Assembly (NCBI GenBank): GCA_025938935.1
Contig: JAPCWB010000001.1
Span: 1,178,001 to 1,242,000 of the forward strand
DNA: 64,000 bases
Direction of reading: 5' to 3'
Origin: Novosphingobium sp. MW5
GTDB taxonomy: Bacteria > Pseudomonadota > Alphaproteobacteria > Sphingomonadales > Sphingomonadaceae
The notes under the pieces were generated by a model, which worked only from the letters and a program-made list of their open reading frames with translations, made no database searches and had not been told where the DNA came from. The position numbers were made by a program, and so were the translations under genes. This document shows, one piece after another, positions 7,970 to 17,099 of the stretch; within the stretch, counting starts at the first letter, position 1; each line of letters begins with the position of its first letter.

Positions 7970-10900
7970 ATGATCCAGCGCGCCCCCTTCGTCCAGTTCG
8001 CCCCCGCCATCCAACCAGCCACGCCGCTGCGCGCCGCAATCACTGGTGCCTATCGCCGCGATGAGGCCGCTTGCCTGGACCCGCTGATCGAGGCGGCGAC
8101 GCTCGATCCCGCCACGCAGGCAAAGGTCCGCGAAACAGCGCGGCTGCTGGTGACGACCCTGCGCGCCAATCACAAGGGTAGCGGCGTCGAAGGGCTGGTC
8201 CACGAATATTCGCTGTCGAGCGAGGAAGGCGTCGCGCTGATGTGCCTTGCCGAGGCCTTGCTGCGGATTCCCGACCACGCCACGCGTGATGCGCTGATCC
8301 GGGACAAGATCGTCGGCGGCGACTGGGGCTCACACCTTGGCGGGGGCAAATCGCTGTTCGTCAATGCTGCCACATGGGGACTGGTCGTGACCGGCAAGCT
8401 GGTCGACAGCGTCGATGATCGCGGTCTGGGCGCGGCGCTCCAGCGACTGGTCGCGCGCGCCGGAGAGCCGGTGATCCGCCGCGGGGTCGATCTCGCCATG
8501 CGGATGATGGGCGAACAGTTCGTCACCGGCGAGACCATAGGCGAAGCGCTCAGGCGCGCGAGGGCACTGGAGGCCAAGGGGTTCCAGCACAGCTACGACA
8601 TGCTGGGCGAAGCGGCGGCGACCATGCAGGACGCGGAGCGGTACTACCGCGATTACGAGGCCGCGATCCACGCCATCGGCAAGGCATCGAACGGGCGCGG
8701 AATCTACGGCGGGCCTGGTATTTCGATCAAGCTGTCCGCGCTCCACCCGCGCTATTCGCGGGCGCAGGCGGACCGGGTGATGGGTGAACTGCTGCCGCGC
8801 GTGAGGGCGCTGGCGGTCCTCGCCAAGGGTTACAACATCGGCTTCAACATCGATGCCGAGGAGGCAGACCGGCTTGAACTGTCTCTCGACCTGCTCGAAA
8901 GCCTTGCCCGCGATGCCGATCTCTCAGGCTGGGACGGGCTGGGCTTCGTCGTCCAGGCCTACGGCAAGCGGTGTCCCTTCGTCATCGACTGGATCGTCGA
9001 TCTGGCCCGCAGCGCCGGGCGGCGGATCATGGTGCGACTGGTCAAGGGCGCTTACTGGGATGCCGAGATCAAGCGCGCGCAGGTGGACGGGCTGGCGGAC
9101 TTTCCCGTCTACACCCGCAAGGTCCACACCGATGTCGCTTACATCGCCTGTGCAACCAAGCTGCTTGCGGCACGCGATGCCGTATTCCCCCAGTTCGCCA
9201 CGCACAACGCGCAGACGCTGGCGACGGTCTATCATCTTGCCGGACCCGACTTCAAAATCGGCGATTATGAGTTCCAGTGCCTCCACGGCATGGGCGAGCC
9301 GCTTTATGAACAGGTGGTCGGCGCAGGGAACCTCGATCGCCCCTGCCGGATCTATGCGCCGGTCGGCACGCATGAGACGCTGCTGGCCTATCTCGTCCGG
9401 CGGCTGCTGGAGAACGGGGCCAATTCCTCCTTCGTCAACCGCATCGCCGATCCGGCGGTGCCGGTCGAGGACATGATCGCCGATCCGACGGAGGTAGTGA
9501 AGGCCATGCCGAATCCGGGTGCGCGGCATGATGCGATTGCCCTGCCGGGAGACCTTTATCCGGACCGGCGCAATTCGCGGGGGATCGACCTTAGCGACGA
9601 GACAGCCCTTGCCGCGCTGGCAGGCAGCCTGCGGCAAAGCGCGGAGAATGCGTGGGAGGCCGCTCCGGCTGACGGCGCAGGACAGGCGCGGGCCGTGCTC
9701 AATCCCGCCGACCGCCGCGACCGGGTGGGCACGGTGATTGAGGCTTCGGAAGCGGCGGCGACAGAAGCGGTGGCCCGGGCGGCGGCCTCGACCTGGAGCG
9801 ATGTCCCGGTGGAGACCCGCGCCGCCATGCTGGAGCGCGCCGCCGATGCCATGCAGGAGCGGATGCCCATCCTCATCGGGCTCGCCGTTCGCGAAGCGGG
9901 CAAATCGGTGCCCAATGCCATTGCCGAAGTGCGAGAAGCCATTGATTTCCTGCGTTATTACGCGCAGCAGGCCCGCGCCAGCTTCGGACCCGAACAACAG
10001 CCGCTCGGCCCGCTGGTCTGCATCAGCCCGTGGAACTTCCCACTGGCGATCTTCACCGGACAGGTCGCCGCGGCGCTGGTCGCTGGCAACCCTGTCCTCG
10101 CCAAGCCGGCCGAGGAAACGCCGCTCATCGCCGCCGAAGCGGTGCGCCTTCTGCACGCAGCGGGAGTGCCAGCCGATGCGCTGCAACTGGTTCCGGGAGA
10201 CGGCACCATCGGCGCGGCGCTGGTCGGCGCCGCGGAGACAGCGGGGGTTCTGTTCACCGGATCGACCGAGGTCGCCCGCCTGATCCAGCGCCAGCTTTCC
10301 GCCCGCCTCTCGCCTGCCGGCAAGCCCATACCGCTCATCGCCGAAACCGGCGGTCAGAACGCGATGATCGTCGATAGCTCGGCGCTGACCGAGCAGGTCG
10401 TCGCCGATGTCATCGCCTCGGCCTTTGACAGTGCGGGCCAGCGCTGTTCGGCCCTGCGCGTGCTGTGCCTGCAGGAGGAAGTGGCCGACCGCACGCTCGC
10501 CATGCTGAAAGGCGCGCTGTCGGAAATGCGCGTGGGGCGCACCGATGCGCTAAAGGTCGATATCGGTCCGGTCATCTCTGCCGAGGCGAAGGAGACCATC
10601 GAGCAGCACTTGTCCGCCATGCGCGCAAAGGGGCGCGAGGTGGAGCAGGTCAGGCTGCCGGATGAGACTGCTCACGGTACCTTTGTCGCCCCCGCCATCA
10701 TCGAGCTGGCGTCCATCGCCGAGCTCACCCGCGAGGTTTTTGGGCCGGTACTCCATGTCGTGCGCTACGCCCGCGAGGAGCTGGGCGAACTGATCGATGT
10801 GATCAACGCCACCGGCTATGGCCTGACCTTCGGTATTCATACCCGGCTGGACGAGACGATTGCCTATGTCACCGCGCGGGTCCGGGCGGGCAACCTCTAC

Positions 10901-11578
10901 GTCAACCGCAACGTCATCGGTGCCATCGTCGGCGTGCAGCCGTTCGGCGGCCGGGGCCTTTCGGGCACGGGGCCGAAGGCGGGCGGGCCGCTTTATCTGG
11001 GGCGGCTTGTTTCAGTGCCCCCGGCACTCGGCATGACGGGCGGGCATTCACTAGCGGCCCTCAACGACTTCATCGGGTGGCTCGAGGCTAGCGGCGAGGT
11101 CGAAGCCGCCGCAACCGCGCGCCGCTATGGCGAAGCCTCACCACTTGGCGCGGAGATGGAACTGGCCGGACCGGTGGGCGAGCGCAACATCTACCAGCTC
11201 CATCCGCGCGGCCGCCTGCTGCTGCGCCCGGCGACCCGCGAGGGATTGTTCGAACAGATCGCCGCCGTGCTTGCCACCGGAAATTGCGCCACCTTGGAGG
11301 GCATGGTCCTGCCCGAAGGACTGCCCGACAGTGTGGCCCGGGTATTGCGCAGCGAGCACGCCCAGCCTTACGCTGCTGCGCTGGTCGAAGGCGGCGCTGC
11401 CCGCGTGGCCGCCATGGTCGAAACCGCGGCAGCCATGCCGGGGCCGATCTTTTCGGTCCACGCGGCGCGCGAAGGGCAGGCGCTCGCCTATCCGATGGAA
11501 TGGCTGGTGGAGGAGGTCTCGATCTCGATCAACACGGCCGCGGCGGGCGGCAATGCCAGCCTGATGATGATCGGATAG
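7970..11578 (+). CDS. putA: Bifunctional proline dehydrogenase / L-glutamate-gamma-semialdehyde dehydrogenase
   Basis: 1202 residues. It oxidises proline to glutamate in two steps with FAD (passing electrons to quinone) and NAD+. The PRODH barrel shows GGPGISIKLSALHPRYS, FVVQAYGKRCPFVIDW and MVRLVKGAYWDAEIKRAQ. The P5C dehydrogenase shows ISPWNFPLAIFTGQ, AETGGQNAMIVD, the catalytic Cys in SAGQRCSALRVL and EVFGPVLHVVRY, followed by GGRGLSGTGPKAGGP. The last ~170 residues are the ALDH-like C-terminal domain of long PutA proteins. The ribbon-helix-helix repressor domain of enteric PutA (about 1320 residues) is absent: the protein starts directly with the PRODH arm. The divergent Lrp gene probably supplies regulation. 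AGGA lies nine bases before the ATG. Confidence 0.96.
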   Translation: MIQRAPFVQFAPAIQPATPLRAAITGAYRRDEAACLDPLIEAATLDPATQAKVRETARLLVTTLRANHKGSGVEGLVHEYSLSSEEGVALMCLAEALLRIPDHATRDALIRDKIVGGDWGSHLGGGKSLFVNAATWGLVVTGKLVDSVDDRGLGAALQRLVARAGEPVIRRGVDLAMRMMGEQFVTGETIGEALRRARALEAKGFQHSYDMLGEAAATMQDAERYYRDYEAAIHAIGKASNGRGIYGGPGISIKLSALHPRYSRAQADRVMGELLPRVRALAVLAKGYNIGFNIDAEEADRLELSLDLLESLARDADLSGWDGLGFVVQAYGKRCPFVIDWIVDLARSAGRRIMVRLVKGAYWDAEIKRAQVDGLADFPVYTRKVHTDVAYIACATKLLAARDAVFPQFATHNAQTLATVYHLAGPDFKIGDYEFQCLHGMGEPLYEQVVGAGNLDRPCRIYAPVGTHETLLAYLVRRLLENGANSSFVNRIADPAVPVEDMIADPTEVVKAMPNPGARHDAIALPGDLYPDRRNSRGIDLSDETALAALAGSLRQSAENAWEAAPADGAGQARAVLNPADRRDRVGTVIEASEAAATEAVARAAASTWSDVPVETRAAMLERAADAMQERMPILIGLAVREAGKSVPNAIAEVREAIDFLRYYAQQARASFGPEQQPLGPLVCISPWNFPLAIFTGQVAAALVAGNPVLAKPAEETPLIAAEAVRLLHAAGVPADALQLVPGDGTIGAALVGAAETAGVLFTGSTEVARLIQRQLSARLSPAGKPIPLIAETGGQNAMIVDSSALTEQVVADVIASAFDSAGQRCSALRVLCLQEEVADRTLAMLKGALSEMRVGRTDALKVDIGPVISAEAKETIEQHLSAMRAKGREVEQVRLPDETAHGTFVAPAIIELASIAELTREVFGPVLHVVRYAREELGELIDVINATGYGLTFGIHTRLDETIAYVTARVRAGNLYVNRNVIGAIVGVQPFGGRGLSGTGPKAGGPLYLGRLVSVPPALGMTGGHSLAALNDFIGWLEASGEVEAAATARRYGEASPLGAEMELAGPVGERNIYQLHPRGRLLLRPATREGLFEQIAAVLATGNCATLEGMVLPEGLPDSVARVLRSEHAQPYAAALVEGGAARVAAMVETAAAMPGPIFSVHAAREGQALAYPMEWLVEEVSISINTAAAGGNASLMMIG

Positions 11579-11602
11579 CAGACCCCGCGCCAGCAGCCCC
11601 GA

Positions 11603-12376
11603 TCAACAACCGAGAGTCTTTTCCGACAGGGCCAGTGACTGGTCCATCGACAGGGTCGGAAAATATTCGAGGCCGATCTGGCCGGCGTAGCCCAGGTCCC
11701 GCAGGGTCTGCATGATCGCCGCCCAGTCTAGGCTTCCCGTGCCGGGCTCATTGCGATCTTCCATGTCGGCCACTTGCACGTGGGCGACGAGGTGCATGCG
11801 GCCTGCGAGCACCTCGGCCATGTTCTCACCCATGACCGCGCTGTGCCAGACGTCGTAGAGCAGCCGCAGGTTGGGGCTGCCCACCGCCTCGACCAGATCC
11901 AGGCCAAGGCGGGTGCTGACAAGGTACATGGCCGCAAAAAGCCGGGTGTTGAGCGGTTCGAGAAGCAGCATGACGCCCGCTTCCTCTGCCGCATCGGCCG
12001 CGGCGCGCAGGGCCGCAACGGCATTGGCGAAGTGTTCTTCCTCGCTCATGCCCTCGACGCGGAAGCCCGATGCGACGATCAGCGCGGGCTTGCCCAGCAC
12101 TTCGGTCGCCGCGATGGTTTCGCGCACCGCCGTTACCATCTCTTCGCGCTCGGCCGGATCGACGATCGAGCGGCGCGGATCGACGCAGACGCCAGTCAGC
12201 TTCATGCCGGTGTCGGCCAGCGCCTTGGCAAGCGCATCGACCGGCTTGTCGCGCCAGAGGTGGAATTCGGCGAATTCCAGCCCGACGGCCTTGGCGGCAC
12301 GCAGGCGCGCATCAAGCTCGCCGGCTTCGGCAAATTGCCATTCAATGCAAGAGGACAACTGGTAGCTCGCAGACAT
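11603..12376 (-). CDS. Sugar phosphate isomerase/epimerase, hydroxypyruvate-isomerase-like TIM barrel
   Basis: 257 residues of the xylose-isomerase-like barrel family (AP endonuclease 2 fold). Landmarks are the second metal Glu in LLLEPLNTR, LLYDVWHSAVMGENM, HVQVADMEDRNEPGTGSLDW and GLEYFP. The 'EPLNTR' and 'R-EPGTG--DW' signatures are closest to hydroxypyruvate isomerase (Hyi) proteins, but the branch includes many enzymes of unknown sugar substrate. AAGGGA precedes the ATG with good spacing. It is convergent with putA and lies downstream of, on the same strand as, a GH79-like lipoprotein gene; a functional link with that gene is only suggested by position. Confidence 0.85.
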   Translation of the reverse strand: MSASYQLSSCIEWQFAEAGELDARLRAAKAVGLEFAEFHLWRDKPVDALAKALADTGMKLTGVCVDPRRSIVDPAEREEMVTAVRETIAATEVLGKPALIVASGFRVEGMSEEEHFANAVAALRAAADAAEEAGVMLLLEPLNTRLFAAMYLVSTRLGLDLVEAVGSPNLRLLYDVWHSAVMGENMAEVLAGRMHLVAHVQVADMEDRNEPGTGSLDWAAIMQTLRDLGYAGQIGLEYFPTLSMDQSLALSEKTLGC

Positions 12377-12528
12377 AGGATCCCTTACCTATTCTACGGC
12401 CCCGCGGCGCGAATAAGCGCCCGTTTGCCTGGCGGGCCTGTCCCGCTATTTTGTCGCGCCTCCCTTTGCCGCAATCGCGGCGCGGGTCAAGGCGCAACAC
12501 GGCGACGGAAACAAGGGCAACCTGCCGA

Positions 12529-14051
12529 TTAGCGGCAGGCCGCGTTCCCTGCCTTGGCAATGGAAACAAAGGTGATCGACTTTGCGGGCAGCGCCAGCGC
12601 TCCCTTGACTGCAACGCCATCCAGGCCGCGCGGGCGGCCATCGGCGGCCATTTCCGGCACGGCACCGTTGACCTTGACGCCCACCATTTCGGCATCGGCA
12701 CCGGTCATCACCCATGCCTGCGCCGGACCTGCAAGCGGCATTTGCGCGGCATCGCCGGTGTTGATCGCCATCAGGCCGACACCGCCATTGCGGGTCGGCA
12801 GGCAGTGCGCGAACAGGCGCACCCTGTCAGGTGCCGCCGGGGCAGCCAGCACAGTGCGGCCCATGGTGCGCTTCCACAGCACCGCCGCCCAGAAGTTGGG
12901 GCGGGGCTTCAGCGTGTCCTGGTCGATGAGGCCATAGTCGGACGCAGCCAGCGTATTGTGCGCGACCACTGCCACGTTCCGCCGCGCCAGCACGCCGAGC
13001 TGGTTGAGGTAGCGGAAGCTGTCGAGGAAGGTCGCCGCCCGGGCGCGCCGCCACAGGCGGCCTGCGCGGTCTCGTTGAGCCACAGCGGCTTGCCGGGTTC
13101 GTACCTGTCGCGCAGGGCGCCATAGAACTCTGCATCGAGCAGGGTGCGATCAAGCCATGCGTCGGTCAGCGCCTGATCCCTGAAGCTCGGCGGTGACCCG
13201 CAGCGCTGCGAGACATTTCCGTAGAAGTGGTAGGTCACGATATCGAGGCTGCCGGGATTGGCCTTGAGCAGGTCTTCCGATTGCAGGTTGCCCATCGCTT
13301 CGCTTTGCGCCGAATGCTTCAGCATCGATCCTTCTGCCGTGCCGCCAGTCCCGGCGAGCTTCATCTGCGGCGCGGCCTTGGCGGCCCATTCCTTGAAAAT
13401 GCGGAAATCGCGGCCGAAGTCGGCGGCCTTGTAGCCCTTGGGGAAGGCACCGTGCTGCGGGATGGTGGGTTCGTTGAACAGCTCGGCGCTGTGGATCTGG
13501 CCGCCCGCCTTGCGGGTCAGGTTGATCAGGCGCTGCGCCTGTTCGGGGTTCCAGCTGCCATCGGCATTGCGCGCGCCGGTACTGGCGGGAAAGCTGGTCG
13601 TGATCTTCGCATCGACCGCGCGGGCGAAATTCACCACGCCCTTCCACTGGTCGCGCTGGAGGACCTGGTTGAAGCCGGCAGGCGGGGCGGTGACGACCTC
13701 TCCCTCCAGCGGCAGGTACGTGCTGTTGGCCCAGGTCCCCGAAACGCGGATGTAGGCCGGGCCAAGCAGCTTCGCCATGGCGATCAGGCGCGGGTCTGAC
13801 AGGTTCGTCGGCGGGCGCATGCGGTACATTTCGCCCGGCTTTCCGCCATAGGGCGCCCAGAACCGCCCCCCGGTGATCTCTACCATTTCGACGTTGTAGG
13901 ACTGGTAGCGTTCATCGACCTGTGCAACCACGGGGAGCGAAGCGATAGAATTGGCGGGCCGTTCCGAAGCTGTCGCGCATCCGCCCAGCGCGGCAAGGGA
14001 AACGGCGGAGGCGAGCAGCGCCACGCGATGCGGCGAAGGCAGGCGAATCAT
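12529..14051 (-). CDS. GH79-like (heparanase/beta-glucuronidase family) lipoprotein, frame broken near 13040
   Basis: The reading frame from 14051 stops making family sense near 13040, and the rest of the protein continues in another frame down to 12529. Adding one base at CCC/GGG (13038-13043) joins them as NETAQAACGGAP-x-AATFLDSFRYLNQLG (~507 residues). N-terminal lipobox AALGGC predicts an outer-membrane or periplasmic lipoprotein. Clan A retaining-glycosidase residues are visible: acid/base Glu in LFNEPTIPQHG and nucleophile Glu in LWLNETAQA, plus TYHFYGN. The early part (EITGGRFWAPYGGKPG, YIRVSGTWANSTY) resembles GH79 N-terminal regions. The C-terminal ~100 residues form a beta domain. 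SD GGAGAGGAAG precedes the ATG. Either a homopolymer sequencing error or a recent mutation; both halves are intact. Confidence 0.75.
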
Positions 14052-14258
14052 TTTGCTTCCTCTCCAGAATTGGTCAGGCCGATTATCCTGCGCCCTCTAA
14101 CAGACAAAGGCTCCACTTGGAAAGGGCATTTGCAGTGCGCCGGGCCTATCCACGTGGTTGGCGTGCCGGCCCGGGTTGGAGGCGGCTGACTTGCCGGTTG
14201 AACCTGGTGAACCGCAGGTTATGACGACGCAGGATCAAAGCAGGTAATCGAAGCGCCC

Positions 14259-14678
14259 ATGACCGCTGCACAGCAAGCCGCACTATCGTTGATCGAAAGC
14301 TATTATGCCGCCTTCAACCGGGGCGATTGGGAAGGCATGCTCGCCTGCCTTGCGGATGACATCGCGCATGACGTTAACCAGGGCGAGCGGCAGGTGGGCA
14401 AGGACCGCTTCGGCACATTTCTTCGCCACATGGAACGCTGTTACCGTGAGCGGCTGGAGGACCTGGTCCTGATGGTCGATGCCAGCGGCACCCGCTGCGC
14501 CGCAGAGTTCACCGTGCACGGCGAATACCTCGTCACCGATGTGGGCCTGCCAGAAGCGGTCGGTCAAACCTATGTCCTGCCCGCGGGCGCCTTCATCGCC
14601 ATTCATGATGGGCTGATCCACCGCCTGACGATGTACTACAATCTTGAGGACTGGACCCGGCAGGTGGCCGGGGCATGA
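14259..14678 (+). CDS. NTF2-like / ketosteroid-isomerase-related protein
   Basis: 139 residues of the SnoaL/NTF2-like cone fold: IESYYAAFNRGDWEGMLACL, DIAHDVNQGERQVGKDRF, AAEFTVHGEYLVT and a terminal IHRLTMYYNLEDW. No signal peptide, so cytoplasmic. Such proteins are ligand-binding or isomerase-like; the active residue pattern here does not identify a substrate. It is the first of three genes: its stop overlaps the GNAT start (ATGA), which overlaps the nitrilase. The 207 bases upstream hold nothing I can identify. Confidence 0.8.
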   Translation: MTAAQQAALSLIESYYAAFNRGDWEGMLACLADDIAHDVNQGERQVGKDRFGTFLRHMERCYRERLEDLVLMVDASGTRCAAEFTVHGEYLVTDVGLPEAVGQTYVLPAGAFIAIHDGLIHRLTMYYNLEDWTRQVAGA

Positions 14679-15262
14679 CGCTTGTCGTGCGCAGGCTGAC
14701 CGGTGCGGAGATTGCCGAGTGGATCGAAGACCTCGCCCGCCTGCGGATCGCGGTCTTCGCTGCCTGGCCTTACCTTTATGATGGGGATCTCAGTTACGAG
14801 GCCGGCTACCTGCGGGAATATGCCGCGGCAGAGGGCTCGGTCCTCGTCGTCGCGCTTGACGGCGATCAGGTGGTCGGTGCTGCCACTGCCGCGCCGATGA
14901 TGGAGCAAAAGGCGGAATTCCGTGCTCCTTTCGAGGCGCGCGGCATTGATAGTTCGCGGCTGTTCTACTTTGGCGAGAGCGTGCTGCTGCCCGAATACCG
15001 CGGGCAGGGGGTGGGCCACGCGTTCTTTGACCATCGCGAAGATCATGCGCGGGATTTCGGCGCGACTGCCGCCTGCTTCGCCGCCGTGATCCGCCCCGAG
15101 GACCATCCGGCCCGGCCCGAGGGCTATGTCCCGCTCGACCGGTTTTGGCAGCGGCGCGGCTATGCACCGATTGGGGGCCTGACGACCGACCTCGCCTGGA
15201 AGGACATCGGCGAAGAGGGCGAGAGCGCCAAGCCGATGCAGTACTGGCTCCGCCAATGGTAG
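14675..15262 (+). CDS. GNAT-family N-acetyltransferase
   Basis: 195 residues. The acetyl-CoA binding core is visible as VLLPEYRGQGVGHAFFDHRE (motif A, Q/R-x-x-G-x-G/A) with preceding strands VLVVALDGDQVVGAATA and FYFGESV. The C-terminal FWQRRGYAPIGG is the usual GNAT motif B end. Acetyl acceptor unknown. It overlaps both neighbours (ATGA before; seven bases with the nitrilase after), which indicates translational coupling and a shared pathway, probably modification and then hydrolysis or formation of an amide. Confidence 0.88.
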   Translation: MTLVVRRLTGAEIAEWIEDLARLRIAVFAAWPYLYDGDLSYEAGYLREYAAAEGSVLVVALDGDQVVGAATAAPMMEQKAEFRAPFEARGIDSSRLFYFGESVLLPEYRGQGVGHAFFDHREDHARDFGATAACFAAVIRPEDHPARPEGYVPLDRFWQRRGYAPIGGLTTDLAWKDIGEEGESAKPMQYWLRQW

Positions 15263-16119
15263 CCTGGCGCGTCGCGGCGGGGCAGTACCCGATCGACCGG
15301 CTCGCCGACTGGCAGGCCTACGAGGAAAAACTTTCGCGCTGGGTGGCCGAAGCAAAGGCTGGCGGGGCGGAGCTTGCCGTTTTCCCCGAATATGGCGCGA
15401 TGGAGCTCGCCTCGCTCGACACCGGGACGATGGGCAGCCTTGCCGGTTCGCTCAAGTCGGTCTCCGCATTGCTGCCCCGCGTCGACGCGCTCCACGCCGA
15501 ACTGGCGGCGCGCCATGCGATGCACATCCTTGCTGCCAGCGCCCCGCGCGAGGAAGCGGAAGGTTGCTATCGAAACACTGCCCGGCTCTTCGGCCCGCAC
15601 GGCCTGATCGGCGCGCAGGACAAGCTGATCATGACCCGTTTCGAGCGAGAGGAATGGGACATTGCCGGCGGGCAGGGCGTGCAGGTGTTCGATACGTCTC
15701 TCGGGCGGCTGGCGATCCTGATCTGTTATGACAGCGAGTTTCCCCTCCTTGCACGTGCGGCGGTGGAGCGGGGAGCGCAGGTCCTGCTCGTGCCCAGCTG
15801 CACCGACAGCCTGCACGGCTACTGGCGGGTACGGATCGGAGCGCAAGCCCGCGCGCTCGAAGGGCAATGCTATGCAGTCCATTCCCCCACGGTGGGCGAG
15901 GCAGCATGGTCCCCCGCCGTCGATATCAACCGCGGCGCCGCCGGCATCTATGGGCCGCCGGACCACGGAATGCCCGAGGACGGCGTCATCGCCCTGGGGC
16001 GCGAGGGCGAACCCGGCTGGGTCTTCGCCGATATCGACACCGCCCACGTCGACCGCCTGCGTGCCGATGGCGGCGTGCTCAACGTGCGCCACTGGGATGA
16101 GCAGGTGCGAGGAGGCTAG
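15256..16119 (+). CDS. Carbon-nitrogen hydrolase (nitrilase superfamily)
   Basis: 287 residues. The Glu-Lys-Cys triad is complete: Glu45 in AVFPEYGAME, Lys123 in AQDKLIMTRFE and Cys157 in ILICYDSEFP. No signal peptide, so cytoplasmic. The family hydrolyses amides, carbamoyl groups or nitriles, or runs in reverse as an amidotransferase; the branch is unassigned. The ATG at 15256 lies inside the end of the GNAT gene, which fits translational coupling; longer frames would overlap that gene further. Its TAG stop and the stop of the opposing desaturase share the four bases CTAG at 16116-16119. Confidence 0.9.
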   Translation: MVAWRVAAGQYPIDRLADWQAYEEKLSRWVAEAKAGGAELAVFPEYGAMELASLDTGTMGSLAGSLKSVSALLPRVDALHAELAARHAMHILAASAPREEAEGCYRNTARLFGPHGLIGAQDKLIMTRFEREEWDIAGGQGVQVFDTSLGRLAILICYDSEFPLLARAAVERGAQVLLVPSCTDSLHGYWRVRIGAQARALEGQCYAVHSPTVGEAAWSPAVDINRGAAGIYGPPDHGMPEDGVIALGREGEPGWVFADIDTAHVDRLRADGGVLNVRHWDEQVRGG

Positions 16120-17099
16120 CCTGCGTCCGAAACCCCTCGCGACACCGAGGTCTGAATCAAGCGCTCAGGCACCCGCACCACCCCGCTGACCAACCCCACT
16201 TTCTCCAGCAGTTCAATCAATCGGCCGGCAATGTCGATGTGGCCCCGAAGCAGGCCATGCCGCGCGGACCGCGGGAACATGTGGTGCGTGTTGTGCCAGC
16301 CGTCGCCAAAGGTCAGCAGCACCACGAACCAGTTGTTGCGGCTGGCGTCGCCCGTCGCGAAGTCCTGCCTGCCAATGCAGTGCGCGATCGATGTGGCCGA
16401 AAGGACGCCGTGCATCAGCAGGAAAGCCGGTACGCAGGCCCCCCACAACATGGCCGACAAAGCCGCCCGGTCCGACCCGCCGAGAACTTTGCCCCAGGTC
16501 CAGGCCAGCATCAGCACCAAGGCGATCCATAAGTAATGCGTGTTAGAAACAAGGCGGAGCACGCGATTGCCCCAGATGGCCTGTCCATAGACCGCCTTGT
16601 CGGTCACCACGCCGTTGAACATCCAGCCCCAATGCGCGTGATAGAGCCCGCGCCATTTGCTCATCGGCCTGCCGAAGGGGTCGACAATCGGGGAATGGGG
16701 GTCGCCGGTTCGGTCGGAGCAGGCATGATGCCTCTGGTGATCGGTTGCCCAGCGTGCCGGCGATCCCTGCATGGCCATGCTGGCCAACACCGCGAGCAAG
16801 GCGTGCAGCCACGGCTGCGGACGAAAGCTCTGATGTGAGAAGAGGCGGTGCAGGCCCAGCGAGACGCCCATGCCGACAATGGCATAGAAAACGGCGAGGG
16901 CGCTTACATCCACCCACGAAATCCCGTCGCGCCAGGCCAGCCAGAAGGCGGCGAGAGTGCCGAGGTGGACGATGGCCTGCTGCACCGCATTGGACACCGT
17001 TCGCAAGGCTCCCAGCGAACCGCCCTGCAACATTCCGGGCACGGACGTGGGCTTGCCGTGCGCCCAGCCATCGGTGAGGAAATAGGCGGGGCGGGTCAC
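16116..17099 (-). CDS. Membrane fatty-acid/acyl-CoA desaturase
   Basis: About 327 residues with the three histidine boxes of the stearoyl-CoA-desaturase family: HRLFSH (in GLHRLFSHQSF), HQRHH and HNTHH (in FGDGWHNTHHMFPRS). Hydrophobic pairs flank the boxes (LHALLAVLASMAMQG, LWIALVLMLAWTWG), placing the di-iron site on the cytoplasmic face of the inner membrane. The GTG at 17099 overlaps the methyltransferase stop (GTGA), the usual junction in this operon; an upstream start at 17150 would overlap it by 54 bases. It is the last of five genes with an ABC exporter, so lipid tailoring before export is a reasonable inference. Confidence 0.9.
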   Translation of the reverse strand: MTRPAYFLTDGWAHGKPTSVPGMLQGGSLGALRTVSNAVQQAIVHLGTLAAFWLAWRDGISWVDVSALAVFYAIVGMGVSLGLHRLFSHQSFRPQPWLHALLAVLASMAMQGSPARWATDHQRHHACSDRTGDPHSPIVDPFGRPMSKWRGLYHAHWGWMFNGVVTDKAVYGQAIWGNRVLRLVSNTHYLWIALVLMLAWTWGKVLGGSDRAALSAMLWGACVPAFLLMHGVLSATSIAHCIGRQDFATGDASRNNWFVVLLTFGDGWHNTHHMFPRSARHGLLRGHIDIAGRLIELLEKVGLVSGVVRVPERLIQTSVSRGVSDAG

